64,000 nucleotides of DNA. Source: Brevibacillus fortis. Lineage in GTDB: Bacteria; Bacillota; Bacilli; Brevibacillales; Brevibacillaceae. The first letter of the stretch is position 1. Each line of letters opens with the position of its first letter. Where the stretch lies: contig NZ_PXZM01000029.1 of assembly GCF_003013395.1 (NCBI RefSeq), forward strand, positions 124,001 to 188,000, in the 5' to 3' direction. Below, in pieces: positions 7,897-16,083 of this stretch. The notes under the pieces were generated by a model, which worked only from the letters and a program-made list of their open reading frames with translations, ran no database searches and was not told the origin of the DNA. Made by a program: the position numbers and the translations under genes.

Positions 7897-7970
7897 TGAC
7901 CCGTAGGGGATTCGAACCCCTGTATGACAGCGTGAAAGGCTGCTGTGTTAAACCGCTTCACCAACGGGCC
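7897..7970 (-). tRNA. tRNA-Glu (anticodon TTC)
   Basis: Acceptor GGCCCGT/ACGGGTC, anticodon arm GCAGC-CTTTCAC-GCTGT with anticodon TTC, T-arm GGGGTTCGAATCCCC. Unlike its neighbours it does not encode CCA: the discriminator A is followed by CTT. Confidence 0.95.
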
Positions 7971-7978
7971 AAGTATGA

Positions 7979-8071
7979 TGGCGGATGGAGTGGGATTTGA
8001 ACCCACGAGACGGTTCGACACCGCCTACACGATTTCCAATCGTGCTCCTTCGGCCGCTCGGACATCCATCC
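7979..8071 (-). tRNA. tRNA-Ser (anticodon GGA)
   Basis: Class II tRNA, 93 nt including CCA. Acceptor GGATGGA/TCCATCC, anticodon stem CACGA/TCGTG with loop TTGGAAA (anticodon GGA), long variable arm (GGCGGTGTCGAACCGTC), T-arm GGGTTCAAATCCC. It is the first gene of the five-tRNA operon Ser-Glu-Val-Leu-His. Confidence 0.96.
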
Positions 8072-8105
8072 ATCGTGCCTGCAAGCGTTCGCTTCGGCAA
8101 GAATT

Positions 8106-8134
8106 AATCTATCATATTCACAACATGATTTCAA
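8106..8134 (-). promoter_or_regulatory. promoter of the tRNA operon
   Basis: On the minus strand: -35 TTGAAA (8129-8134), 17 bp spacer, -10 TAGATT (8106-8111). The tRNA-Ser gene starts about 35 bp downstream. Confidence 0.6.
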
Positions 8135-8261
8135 GTGATATTTTCAAAGTTTTTCCCTTGTTCGAACATCGGATATAAAAAAGGGAGATTGCCTAAAGCA
8201 ACTTCACTTGTTGTTCAATATGATACAAGTAGTATCCCTTTATAAGACGGAGTGATGTCAG

Positions 8262-8546
8262 TTGTCAAAAAGAAATCGTCGTTCAGGAGGCTTCCCCTGT
8301 TTGTACGGAAACTGGTGTGGGCCTGGATGCTCCGGGCCGGGTGCGCCGATTGATGACGTCGACAGATGCTGCAAGCGACATGATGATTGCTATCGAAAGC
8401 ACGGCTATTTTTCTTGTCATTGCGATCAGGAGCTGGTGCGTTGCCTTCGAAATAAAGTAAACAATTCGACGGAAAAAGGGAGAATGGCTGGACTCATCTC
8501 GAATTTTTTCTCTCGAACAGGGTGCTCTCCCAACAATCCCCGCTAG
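8262..8546 (+). CDS. small phospholipase A2-like protein
   Basis: A 94-residue, cysteine-rich protein started at TTG 8262, with GGAGTGATG upstream at about 9 bp. It has the secreted-PLA2 core: a calcium-loop-like YGNWCGPGC (residues 15-23), the catalytic helix motif CCKRHDDCY (36-44, His40-Asp41) and CHCD (52-55), where Asp55 matches the second catalytic-network aspartate of PLA2 enzymes. Ten cysteines are present. No signal peptide precedes the domain: the N-terminus is [13 protein letters not shown]. That is unusual for a disulfide-rich PLA2 fold and suggests release by lysis, a spore location, or a start further modified. It is monocistronic, placed just outside the tRNA operon. Confidence 0.75.
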   Translation: MSKRNRRSGGFPCLYGNWCGPGCSGPGAPIDDVDRCCKRHDDCYRKHGYFSCHCDQELVRCLRNKVNNSTEKGRMAGLISNFFSRTGCSPNNPR

Positions 8547-8681
8547 TTTTTTCTGAATCGTTCTCTTTCTCAGTTTTCATACAAAAATTGGTAACAACTT
8601 GGACATGAATCAGACATAATTCCCTTGTTTTTCCTTGTATTTTTTTGGTACTCTATTGAATGTCCAAGGAGGGTACGCAGC

Positions 8682-8885
8682 GTGGAATTGCACATACGAA
8701 CAGACGCCAGTGTGGCGCTGACGTTAAAGAGAGAAATTATATGTCATGGTATTTCCCGTTTTTATGTCCGTCCATACGATGATGATCAAGTAGAATTTAT
8801 ATTCCTAGCACTATCAGAGCACCAGAAGAAGCTGCTGTCTTATTCACTACGAAATTACAGCTACTGTCTAACATATCTAGCTTAA
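8682..8885 (+). CDS. small protein of unknown function
   Basis: A 67-residue protein started at GTG 8682, with AAGGAGGG 8 bp upstream; an open frame to 8625 has no ribosome site. Content: VELHIRTDASVALTLKREI, then VRPYDDDQVEFIFLALSEHQKKLL and a tyrosine-rich C-terminus (SYSLRNYSYCLTYLA). No signal or membrane segment is obvious. The strong ribosome site and the terminator 22 bp after the stop argue for a real gene. I do not recognise the family. Confidence 0.6.
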   Translation: MELHIRTDASVALTLKREIICHGISRFYVRPYDDDQVEFIFLALSEHQKKLLSYSLRNYSYCLTYLA

Positions 8886-8906
8886 TCGTTCTACGGCCAT
8901 TTTTCC

Positions 8907-8930
8907 TCCCCTTTTTCAAGGGGAATTTTT
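8907..8930 (+). terminator. intrinsic terminator
   Basis: TCCCCTT (8907-8913) pairs with AAGGGGA (8918-8924), loop TTTC, followed by TTTTTATT. It ends the small gene at 8682. Confidence 0.7.
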
Positions 8931-8934
8931 ATTC

Positions 8935-9738
8935 TTATTTTTCGATGTAACCAAAACGGCGCACTTCGTCTGGTGTCAAGTTATACAACGCATTCAAAAA
9001 TTCGATTTGGAAACTGCCAGGACCTACTCCTGCTGCTTTTTCTGCTGCCAGCTGCGCAGCAACACCGTAGCATACCAATGCCGCAGCTCCTGCGATCAGC
9101 TTGTCATTCGCAACGGCTGCAAACGCTCCCATAACAGATGTTAACAAACAGCCTGTTCCGGTCACCTTCGTTAAGATTGGATGACCATTATGGATCGAGT
9201 AAGTCGTTTCTCCATCCGAAATCACATCGACCTTGCCTGTAATTGCGACAATTGTCTTTAGCTTTTTCGCTGCTGCTCTCGCTAGGTCCGCGACATCTCC
9301 TCCCGCTTCCTTCGCATCTACACCTTTAATCTCCCAGCGCTCCCCGATGACATTAGCAATCTCGGCAGCATTTCCTCTAATGAAGGTAAGGTCGAGCTCC
9401 TGCGCAAGATATTGACTTGTCTCAGTTCGGTACGATGTAGCCCCCGCTCCCACAGGATCAAACAAAACAGGCACTCCATGTTGATTCGCCGATTTTCCTG
9501 CGATCACCATCGCTTCTATCTCATGCTCATTCAATGTCCCTATATTCAATACAAGAGCTCCAGCGATCTTTGCCATATCTGCCACCTCTTGTTTGGCATA
9601 CGCCATGACAGGTGATGCACCAAGGGCTAACAAGCCATTCGCTGTATAGTTCGTGACAACTACGTTCGTCATGTTATGGACAAGTGGATTTTCCTCGCGC
9701 ACTTTAATTAGTAATTGCCCGATTGTCTCCAGAATCAT
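8935..9738 (-). CDS. thiM: hydroxyethylthiazole kinase
   Basis: A 267-residue ThiM that phosphorylates 4-methyl-5-(2-hydroxyethyl)thiazole in thiamine salvage. The ATG at 9738 has AAGGGG 8 bp upstream; the ATG six codons earlier (9756) has none. Motifs: [19 protein letters not shown] (substrate pocket), [29 protein letters not shown], and the phosphoryl-transfer anion hole [10 protein letters not shown]. The 5' end overlaps the end of the unknown gene 9704-10336 by 35 bp, so it is the second gene of that unit. No THI-box riboswitch was seen upstream, so it does not look TPP-controlled at this site. Confidence 0.93.
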   Translation of the reverse strand: MILETIGQLLIKVREENPLVHNMTNVVVTNYTANGLLALGASPVMAYAKQEVADMAKIAGALVLNIGTLNEHEIEAMVIAGKSANQHGVPVLFDPVGAGATSYRTETSQYLAQELDLTFIRGNAAEIANVIGERWEIKGVDAKEAGGDVADLARAAAKKLKTIVAITGKVDVISDGETTYSIHNGHPILTKVTGTGCLLTSVMGAFAAVANDKLIAGAAALVCYGVAAQLAAEKAAGVGPGSFQIEFLNALYNLTPDEVRRFGYIEK

Positions 9739-10336
9739 GATCGTTACCCCTTTCATCTTGAACGACGACTCGTGGAATCATCTTGTACACCTCGATGACT
9801 TCCCCTAATATAGAATGCTCTTGCATGACGCCAATGATGATATACGAGTGTTTTAAGATGGGTAATTCGCGCATGTCAGCTACGATTTTCCACGTTTTCC
9901 CATCATCGTCTGTCACGCTAGCACTGAAGGAGACTCTTCCCGCCCCTTCCTTCAAAATGTCCACGGCATCAAGGACCCCACATATTTTCATCCGATCATC
10001 TGGATGCATAATCCGGTTTTCCTCGACCCATTTCAGCTTCATTTCTTCTACTTTTAATGTTTTCCATCGATCAAGGAACTCCCAATCTTTGGAATGTGGA
10101 AATATATGCTTCGTTTGCTCGAGGAAGGTGTTGTACTCTCCGTGAAGCTGATCTACATAATCATCTACATCCTCAGAAATCACGCGAATAGAATCCTCTC
10201 CGCATGTACGGATGTGGTGAGCCAGGTATTTGAAGGACTCGATCATGTCAAAGTTCCCCCAACCCCAGGCCTGTTCGCCGAAAACTCCCCCCCGGGTTCG
10301 GCATTTTAGGCAGGTGAAGTAATAGTATGTAGGCAT
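9704..10336 (-). CDS. unknown protein with N-terminal CxxC
   Basis: A 210-residue soluble protein with AGGGGA before the ATG. It starts [20 protein letters not shown], a zinc-knuckle-like CxxC (C9, C12), followed by HHIRTCGED, an acidic helix region, and a C-terminal half of alternating strands ([38 protein letters not shown]). Its last 35 bp overlap the thiM start, so they are co-transcribed. Nothing in it points to thiamine metabolism. I do not recognise the family. Confidence 0.7.
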   Translation of the reverse strand: MPTYYYFTCLKCRTRGGVFGEQAWGWGNFDMIESFKYLAHHIRTCGEDSIRVISEDVDDYVDQLHGEYNTFLEQTKHIFPHSKDWEFLDRWKTLKVEEMKLKWVEENRIMHPDDRMKICGVLDAVDILKEGAGRVSFSASVTDDDGKTWKIVADMRELPILKHSYIIIGVMQEHSILGEVIEVYKMIPRVVVQDERGNDHDSGDNRAITN

Positions 10337-10486
10337 ATCTGTTCCCCTATCTCCCCTATTTTGTCTCTCTTTTGGTATCGGTTGAGGAAGCGCAGCAATT
10401 TATGTTACATTCGAACCTATTTTTTGAAACTTCTCACGCAATTTGTTCACAATTTAACTCCTGTTATTTAGTGTAAGTTAAATCAC

Positions 10487-10523
10487 AAAAGGTGGCTCCC
10501 CCCAAAATTTTTCAGGAAGCCAC
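10487..10523 (-). terminator. intrinsic terminator of rtcB
   Basis: On the minus strand GTGGCTTCC pairs with GG(G)AGCCAC, followed by CTTTTGTG. It begins just after the rtcB stop codon. Confidence 0.65.
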
Positions 10524-10529
10524 TCTTCA

Positions 10530-11969
10530 TTATACTCCTTTTATGGCAATAAGAGGGTTACATTTTGCGACGACAGATGCAAGATTTGCTCCCACAACTG
10601 AATCGATGATTTGATCCACATCTTTATAGGCTTGCGGGCATTCATCAAGGATGGACGTGAGCGAACGGTGATTCACCATGATCTCATCTTCCTGTCCCAC
10701 ACGCATTGCCTGCTCGAATTGATCGATCGTCACTAGCTCTTTGGTTGCCTTGCGGGAACGGACACGCCCTGCACCATGACAGATCGAATAAAAGTTTTTG
10801 GCTCCGGCATCAGATCCGACCATGATATAGGACGATGTTCCCATAGAGCCTGGGATCAAAGCTGGATGTCCCGTTTCACGGTAAGCCTTCGGATTTTGGA
10901 AATGGCCTGCCGGCAGCGCCTTCGTCGCTCCTTTGCGGTGGACGAGCATCGGTGTGTTGCGGTGGAATTCTTTCAAGGCGTAATTATGCATTAAGTCATA
11001 CAGGACTGGCGTACGCATCTCACTTCCGAATACATCCTGAAACGCCTTCTCCACTGAAAATCCAATCATATGCCGATTCGTTACCGCAAAGTTCAGAGCA
11101 GAGTACATCAAATTCAAATACTGTTTCCCTTCCTCGCTTTGGATCGGAGCATAAACCAGGCTCGGTTCGGGATTCGTGATCCCCCATTTGTACATGACTT
11201 CCTTGAAGCTTTTGGTATAATCACGCCCTAGCATTGCCCCCCACGCCCGTGAACCGGAATGAATCATGATGACGACCTGGCCGTCGAACAGTCCCCACGC
11301 TTTTGCAATCTCCCTGTTCTCCTCCGCGATCTCGATATGTTGGATTTCAATAAAGTGGTTTCCGCCCCCCAATGTTCCCAATTGGCCCCAAGCACGACTC
11401 CAAGATTTTTGCGGGATTTGCTCAAGGAAGGAATGGTCGAATTCAAATGTGTACTTTTCCACATGCGAGAAAGAACGACTTAGTGTGTCAGGCGCCACTT
11501 CTGTGTCCGGAATGTAGTTGCCAGGCAGTCCTTTCAAGCCATGCTTCACCACTTCTTCCAAGCGAATATCTGTAAAATGCGTATTTCCCCGTTCGTTTGT
11601 CGGGACGTACGCTTCGATCGCTTCGATCAATGCACGTTTTAGACTCTTGTCTTTGAGGTCGTCTCGATGCAAGGGAGTCAGATGCACACGCATTCCACAC
11701 CCAATGTCTGATCCTACGATGGAAGGCGAGACAAATCCATCGGCAAAATTCCAAACCGCTGTCGTCCCAATGCACGTTCCGACGCCGACATGCGCATCAG
11801 GTGTATACGAAAAATACACATTTCGCGGAATACGCAGATTATTGTCTGCCATTTGAAATACACGTTCACCGAAGCTCGCAAAGACTTCGTCATTCGCAAA
11901 AACGTGCACATTTCCATGCTCCAGCTTCACTTCACGATGGTTGTTTCCATGCAATATTGTTTTCATCAT
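10530..11969 (-). CDS. rtcB: RtcB-family RNA ligase (3'-phosphate / 5'-OH)
   Basis: A 479-residue RtcB. ATG 11969 is chosen for the AGGAG 6 bp upstream; the next codon is also ATG, and the open frame to 12044 lacks a ribosome site. RtcB joins RNA 2',3'-cyclic or 3'-phosphate ends to 5'-OH ends via a guanylylated histidine, with Mn2+. Seen: metal and GTP residues in DAHVGVGTCIGTT, GSDIGCGM (metal cysteine), LGTLGGGNHFIEI, VMIHSGSRAWG, and the guanylylation motif CHGAGRVRSR. It is monocistronic, followed by its own terminator, and divergent from two WYL-type regulators, which is a common RNA-repair style arrangement with a dedicated regulator. Confidence 0.95.
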   Translation of the reverse strand: MMKTILHGNNHREVKLEHGNVHVFANDEVFASFGERVFQMADNNLRIPRNVYFSYTPDAHVGVGTCIGTTAVWNFADGFVSPSIVGSDIGCGMRVHLTPLHRDDLKDKSLKRALIEAIEAYVPTNERGNTHFTDIRLEEVVKHGLKGLPGNYIPDTEVAPDTLSRSFSHVEKYTFEFDHSFLEQIPQKSWSRAWGQLGTLGGGNHFIEIQHIEIAEENREIAKAWGLFDGQVVIMIHSGSRAWGAMLGRDYTKSFKEVMYKWGITNPEPSLVYAPIQSEEGKQYLNLMYSALNFAVTNRHMIGFSVEKAFQDVFGSEMRTPVLYDLMHNYALKEFHRNTPMLVHRKGATKALPAGHFQNPKAYRETGHPALIPGSMGTSSYIMVGSDAGAKNFYSICHGAGRVRSRKATKELVTIDQFEQAMRVGQEDEIMVNHRSLTSILDECPQAYKDVDQIIDSVVGANLASVVAKCNPLIAIKGV

Positions 11970-12052
11970 CCATTTCTCCTGTCTTTCGCAGCCTGTGCTG
12001 TTTTTCATACCCTTATTTTCCATCGGCGCATCTGTTTTGAACATGGTAAAAG

Positions 12053-12103
12053 TATTACGAACCTCTTTTTATCATTGACTTCTCTTCAGCCTCTTCGTAA
12101 TAT
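12053..12103 (+). promoter_or_regulatory. WYL operon promoter with inverted-repeat operator
   Basis: -35 TTGACT (12075-12080), 17 bp spacer, -10 TAATAT (12098-12103). A perfect 9 bp inverted repeat TATTACGAA (12053-12061) / TTCGTAATA (12094-12102) brackets it, and the right half overlaps the -10. The left half lies just upstream of rtcB on the other strand. The position suits autoregulation and control of rtcB by the WYL proteins (inference). Confidence 0.55.
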
Positions 12104-12149
12104 GAGGACTAATTTGGAAATAAATGACGAATGAATAAGGATGAGTGTA

Positions 12150-13445
12150 ATGGCACGCGAAAGCTTTGACAAAGAGCTGCAATTGCTCCGTCTCCTGTTT
12201 TTGACCGCTGGCGCTTACAATCGTCAGCAATTGGCAGAGCGGCTTGGGATCTCCGTTCATACCCTAGATAAAACGATAAAAAAGCTGAAAGACATCCAAT
12301 CGACTTTTTACCAGCATGTAGGCGATGAGGAGAAAAAAGAGTATTACGCGCAGCTTCGTTACAACTATTTTGAGGTGACGGACAATTTCTTGATGTTTTT
12401 ATACCATGCAAAATCATTGAAGGACTCGGAAGTAGAGCGACTGTCGCACATCTTGGAAAAGCTCAGACAGCAGCCTCACTCCATTAAAGACTTGCTGGAT
12501 ACGTTTGTGGATACAGAGCCTGATGAAAAAACAATTCGCCAGGACATGAAATACCTCGAAGAAATTGGCGTGATTAAAAACGTTAGTGAGGTCAGACCGT
12601 ACGTCTATCAATTCGACGGTGAGCTGCTGGACTCGTTGACGGACGACGAGCTATTGGATCTGTATGATTTCATCGACTTCATGGCCAATACACAACTGCC
12701 GGCCGTCCCTGGTTATCTCCTGCAAGAAAAAGTGAAGCGTTATCTCAAATTTCGCTTGAAGCGAACCGATGCATCTGCGTTTTTATACAAATATCATTTC
12801 GTCTCACGTATTCTCGATGAATATCAAGCTTTGCTTCTCACCGAAGCCATTCGTCAGCGAAACATCGTTGAATTTCACTATTACACGCCCAAACGCCTAA
12901 AGTTTTACGATTCCCAAAATACGAATCCGGCTTTCCAAAGGGATACATCGGGGCGACATCAAAAAGTGATTCCGCTCCGGGTTATTTTTGATCATCAATA
13001 CGGCAGATGGTACTTGCTGGCACAAGGATGCGGCAATGGTCCGCTGCGCAAATACCGTGTGGAAGGAATGACCAAGCTAGTAACAGGCAGATCGGTCACG
13101 CGAGACATTTTCTCTTCCTTGCAAGCAAGTGCGGATGAGCGCATTGCCCACAGCTGGCTAATTGATACTGGAAAACTCGTAACCGTACGCCTTCGCTTTT
13201 TCCAGCCTCGCGACACGCCTCATTCCTTTATCCAAGAGCGAGTGGAGGCACAAGGGCAATGGGGGATTGTGACAGAAGAATCACGTGAGAGCTTTGTCTA
13301 TGAGATCAAAGTGAACAGCACGATGGAAATTACACCGTGGATTCGCAGCTTCGGTTCAAGCGTCGAAGTCCTTGAACCGCTGTTTCTTCGCAAGCAATTC
13401 CAAAAAGAATGGGAGGAGCTGCTCGCCTACTATGAATTTGTTTGA
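12150..13445 (+). CDS. WYL-domain transcriptional regulator (HTH-WYL-WCX)
   Basis: A 431-residue regulator. ATG 12150 has AAGGA 8 bp upstream; ATG 12141 sits directly on that sequence and is less likely. The N-terminal helix-turn-helix is NRQQLAERLGISVHTLDKTIKKL (about 20-45). A second DNA-binding-like region (DEKTIRQDMKYLEEIGVI) follows near 130, then the WYL domain (IRQRNIVEFHYY through KVIPLRVIFDHQYGRWYLLAQ and LRKYRVEGMTKL) and a C-terminal WCX-like part (VTVRLRFFQPRD). WYL domains sense nucleotides or nucleic-acid ends in several DNA-damage and RNA-repair systems. It overlaps the next gene by 14 bp and faces rtcB, so control of rtcB is likely but unproven. Confidence 0.85.
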   Translation: MARESFDKELQLLRLLFLTAGAYNRQQLAERLGISVHTLDKTIKKLKDIQSTFYQHVGDEEKKEYYAQLRYNYFEVTDNFLMFLYHAKSLKDSEVERLSHILEKLRQQPHSIKDLLDTFVDTEPDEKTIRQDMKYLEEIGVIKNVSEVRPYVYQFDGELLDSLTDDELLDLYDFIDFMANTQLPAVPGYLLQEKVKRYLKFRLKRTDASAFLYKYHFVSRILDEYQALLLTEAIRQRNIVEFHYYTPKRLKFYDSQNTNPAFQRDTSGRHQKVIPLRVIFDHQYGRWYLLAQGCGNGPLRKYRVEGMTKLVTGRSVTRDIFSSLQASADERIAHSWLIDTGKLVTVRLRFFQPRDTPHSFIQERVEAQGQWGIVTEESRESFVYEIKVNSTMEITPWIRSFGSSVEVLEPLFLRKQFQKEWEELLAYYEFV

Positions 13446-14241
13446 CAAGATACACAATTACCAGCTAGTGACACGGCTGGATGAAGCGGGTGTTTATCCG
13501 GTAACCTCACACGAAAAAGCGTGGCTCGCCTTGATGCTAGCGAATCCATCTGCGGGAGAAATTTTCGAGCCCGCGACACTCGATAAGCTTCGTCGTTTGA
13601 CAGACATGTCAGAGAGCGAATCGACCGAACAAGAACGTTTCGTAGAAAAAGCCCAAACTCAGGCCAAACAGCTCTGGAGCCCACACGTGCGCACCCTGCG
13701 GCGAATCATTCTCGGCAAAAACCACATAAAAATAACCGCAGCCACGAACAAAGGCCGGGTTTTTCGCGATCAGCGAGGAGTTCCCTACAAGCTGGAATAT
13801 TCACTTGCCAAGAAGGCCTGGTACCTGATCTGGCTGAACATGTCTTCCAACCGCGTGATCACGACTCCGCTGCATCTCATTCGCTCCGTCGACGAGCTTT
13901 ACATAGAAGATGTATGGTATGACAGTTTTTTACCGACCATTTCGAAACAGATCCAACAGCGCAAGCAGATGGCAAAAATCGTGATCATCCGCCGTTACAA
14001 CGCAGAGCTGCAGCGCATATTGTACGCCTTTTCCTGCTTTGACAAAGAGGTCGCTTTTGACCCCGAATTACAAGTGTATACGATCACCCTGCATTTTCTA
14101 TCCGACGAGCAGGAGTTTATTTTATCGCGCATTCGTTTTCTCGGCCTGCGGGTAAAAATAGTAGAAAACGATCAACTCAAACAGCGAATGGCAGAGTCGG
14201 CAACGAATGCCTTGGCAAGATACACAGAACCACCACTTTGA
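13432..14241 (+). CDS. WYL-domain protein, second gene of the pair
   Basis: A 269-residue protein overlapping the stop of the upstream WYL regulator by 14 bp, with GGAGGAG somewhat far upstream (coupled translation). It starts MNLFDKIHNYQLVTRLDEAG and lacks a clear winged-helix at the N-terminus. The middle looks like a divergent WYL domain (HIKITAATNKGRVFRDQRGVPYKLEYS, AWYLIWLN, TPLHLIRSVDELYIED), and the C-terminus (FDPELQVYTITLHFLSDEQEFILSRIRFLG) resembles a WCX extension. It probably works as partner of the first protein, as effector-sensing subunit, since it seems to lack its own DNA reader. Confidence 0.7.
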   Translation: MNLFDKIHNYQLVTRLDEAGVYPVTSHEKAWLALMLANPSAGEIFEPATLDKLRRLTDMSESESTEQERFVEKAQTQAKQLWSPHVRTLRRIILGKNHIKITAATNKGRVFRDQRGVPYKLEYSLAKKAWYLIWLNMSSNRVITTPLHLIRSVDELYIEDVWYDSFLPTISKQIQQRKQMAKIVIIRRYNAELQRILYAFSCFDKEVAFDPELQVYTITLHFLSDEQEFILSRIRFLGLRVKIVENDQLKQRMAESATNALARYTEPPL

Positions 14242-14255
14242 TTGTCCCAAAAAAT

Positions 14256-14292
14256 CAGGAAATCATACCCTATTCGATTTCCTGCATTTCCC
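14256..14292 (+). terminator. intrinsic terminator (moderate)
   Basis: CAGGAAATC (14256-14264) pairs with GATTTCCTG (14276-14284), followed by CATTTCCCTTATT. The T run is imperfect. Confidence 0.5.
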
Positions 14293-14340
14293 TTATTATA
14301 ATTCAGGTGAGATAGTAGCTAATCCAAGGCAGAGGTAGAA

Positions 14341-15450
14341 ATGATGAAAACAACATGTAAAAAAGCGTCTCTCATATGTGGGCTATGGCTTAGTTTGTCA
14401 TGGCCGTTTCTTACAGAGCCGGCGCAAGCAGCAAGTGTCATCCAGGCAAAAGTGGTCGCAACCTCTCTCAACGTTCGCAGTGAACCAGCCCCCAATGCTT
14501 CCGTTGTGGCTACCGTGCCGTATGGAGCCGTCGTGACGATTACGGATGAAGCATACGGTTGGGCAAAAATTAGATACAATCAAAAGGTAGGCTGGGTCGC
14601 GGGGTATTACTTGCAAAAAGGAGCGGTAACGAGTACAGGTTCGGCTTCTTCACCAGCCACAACATCCACTGTCAAAAGCAAGCAAGGCACGGTTTTGGCC
14701 GATTCGCTTCGAATGCGAAAAGGGCCAAGCACGAGCCATGAGATTATTCTTTCGCTGCCCAGTGGAACCCGTGTAGACATTTTGAAAAAGCAAGGAGATT
14801 GGATCCAAGCGCGAACTTCGAGCGGACAAACAGGCTGGGTCTCTGCGACGTATATTGGTGATGCCAAAGCCAACACTCCTGTTTCCAAAAGCTCCAAAGC
14901 GCCAGGCTTAAAAGGAAAAGTCATCGTCATCGACCCGGGACATGGTGGTTCAGATGTCGGGACACAGGGAACGAAGTGGAATAGCATGGAAAAAACGTTG
15001 AATTACAAAACGTCCATGCTGCTCGCCAGCAAACTGCGACAACGAGGTGCGCAAGTCTTCATGACGAGGACAAGTGACACAGAAAAGCCTTCGCTCTCGC
15101 AGCGTGTCGCTTATAGCGAATCCAAGGCGGCAGATGCCTTCATCAGCATCCATTACAATTCTTCTCTGAAGCCAAATAGCGGTACCCTGACGTTTTATTA
15201 TTCGCAAGACAAAGATGAGCCGTTAGCTCGAGCGATTGAGTCTCGCTTGGCAGGTGGCATCGGACTCCGAAGCAACGGCATTTCATTCGGCAATTATCAT
15301 GTCCTGCGAGAAAACGACGATCCGTCCGTATTAATTGAACTTGGCTTCCTATCGAATCCAAAGGATGAAGGCATCGTCCGTACAGCTTCCTATCAGGACA
15401 AAGCTGCGCAGGCGATTACGGAAGCACTCGCTGATTATTTCGGTCGATAA
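14341..15450 (+). CDS. N-acetylmuramoyl-L-alanine amidase with two SH3 domains
   Basis: A 369-residue exported autolysin-type enzyme. It has a signal peptide (to about residue 30, cleavage near AQAASV) and two bacterial SH3 repeats (about 33-92: VATSLNVRSEPAPNASVV...GWVAGYYL; about 115-178: LADSLRMRKGPSTSHEI...GWVSATYI). An amidase_3 catalytic domain follows (about 192-368) with zinc ligands and catalytic glutamates in VIVIDPGHGGSD, NSMEKTLN, ISIHYNSS and VLIELGFLSNP. It cleaves the amide between muramic acid and the stem peptide. The last 16 bp overlap the end of a convergent gene. It is close in plan to YrvJ/LytC-type Bacillus amidases. Confidence 0.93.
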   Translation: MMKTTCKKASLICGLWLSLSWPFLTEPAQAASVIQAKVVATSLNVRSEPAPNASVVATVPYGAVVTITDEAYGWAKIRYNQKVGWVAGYYLQKGAVTSTGSASSPATTSTVKSKQGTVLADSLRMRKGPSTSHEIILSLPSGTRVDILKKQGDWIQARTSSGQTGWVSATYIGDAKANTPVSKSSKAPGLKGKVIVIDPGHGGSDVGTQGTKWNSMEKTLNYKTSMLLASKLRQRGAQVFMTRTSDTEKPSLSQRVAYSESKAADAFISIHYNSSLKPNSGTLTFYYSQDKDEPLARAIESRLAGGIGLRSNGISFGNYHVLRENDDPSVLIELGFLSNPKDEGIVRTASYQDKAAQAITEALADYFGR

Positions 15451-15911
15451 TCATACGGCTGGACACTGTAAGAGAACAGCTTCCGCTCGAATTTTCCTTT
15501 GGCACCAATGATCTGATACCAGGTCTCACCGATCAGCAAATCGGTGGCGAAATCTTTCTCCAGCAGATTGGTGATCGCTTCTATGACCGCTTTCTCATTG
15601 TCTTTTTGAATTCTCAACGACAAGGCCAGGACGAAATACGCCTGGTCTTCTTCCATTTCCAACAAATGCAGCCGGGCTGTACCGCGGCGTTTAGCGTTGA
15701 AACCGTCGATCACATTCGACAGGCTCTTTTTTGCCTGCACTTTATACTTTGTCGCTTCCCTCCAGGCGGTAATAACCGAATCGTACAACGAAAACGTCAG
15801 GATGAAATGGCTGGCGTAATCCTTCGGGTCAAAAGGCTCCGGTCCGATTTGCTTCTCATCCGCCGGTATGACGACGAATGCTTTGTAGTTGCTAAAAAAC
15901 GGATCGCTCAT
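15435..15911 (-). CDS. protein of unknown function
   Basis: A 158-residue soluble protein with GAAAGGA before the ATG. It starts MSDPFFSNYKAFVVIPADEKQIGPEPFDPKDYASHF, has a central basic helix (WREATKYKVQAKKSLSNVIDG) and mixed alpha/beta content. Its 3' end overlaps the opposing amidase gene by 16 bp. It is monocistronic. The sequence looks like a genuine coding frame, but I do not recognise a family or motif. Confidence 0.65.
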   Translation of the reverse strand: MSDPFFSNYKAFVVIPADEKQIGPEPFDPKDYASHFILTFSLYDSVITAWREATKYKVQAKKSLSNVIDGFNAKRRGTARLHLLEMEEDQAYFVLALSLRIQKDNEKAVIEAITNLLEKDFATDLLIGETWYQIIGAKGKFERKLFSYSVQPYDYRPK

Positions 15912-16000
15912 GGCAGGTCCTTTCCTTCGATAGTCTTCTGTGTTGGTTAGTATCCACTAGGGAAGCAGGATATTATGTACAAAAACGGCCATAAACGTTC

Positions 16001-16040
16001 AAAAGGCCAAGTCGACATGAAAACCGACTTGGCCTTTTGC
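16001..16040 (-). terminator. intrinsic terminator of the yitT-like gene
   Basis: AAAAGGCCAAGTCG (16001-16014) and CGACTTGGCCTTTT (16025-16038) form a 14 bp stem. It lies after the stop at 16084 in the leftward direction and could also act rightward. Confidence 0.8.
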
Positions 16041-16083
16041 TTGCTTTTGTATAGGCATGTTTTTTCAACTGAATATCTACTCA

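Noticed and set aside
10337..10480. THI-box riboswitch before the thiM unit
   Set aside because: Searched for CTGAGA and ACCTGA-type TPP motifs on the minus strand and saw none.
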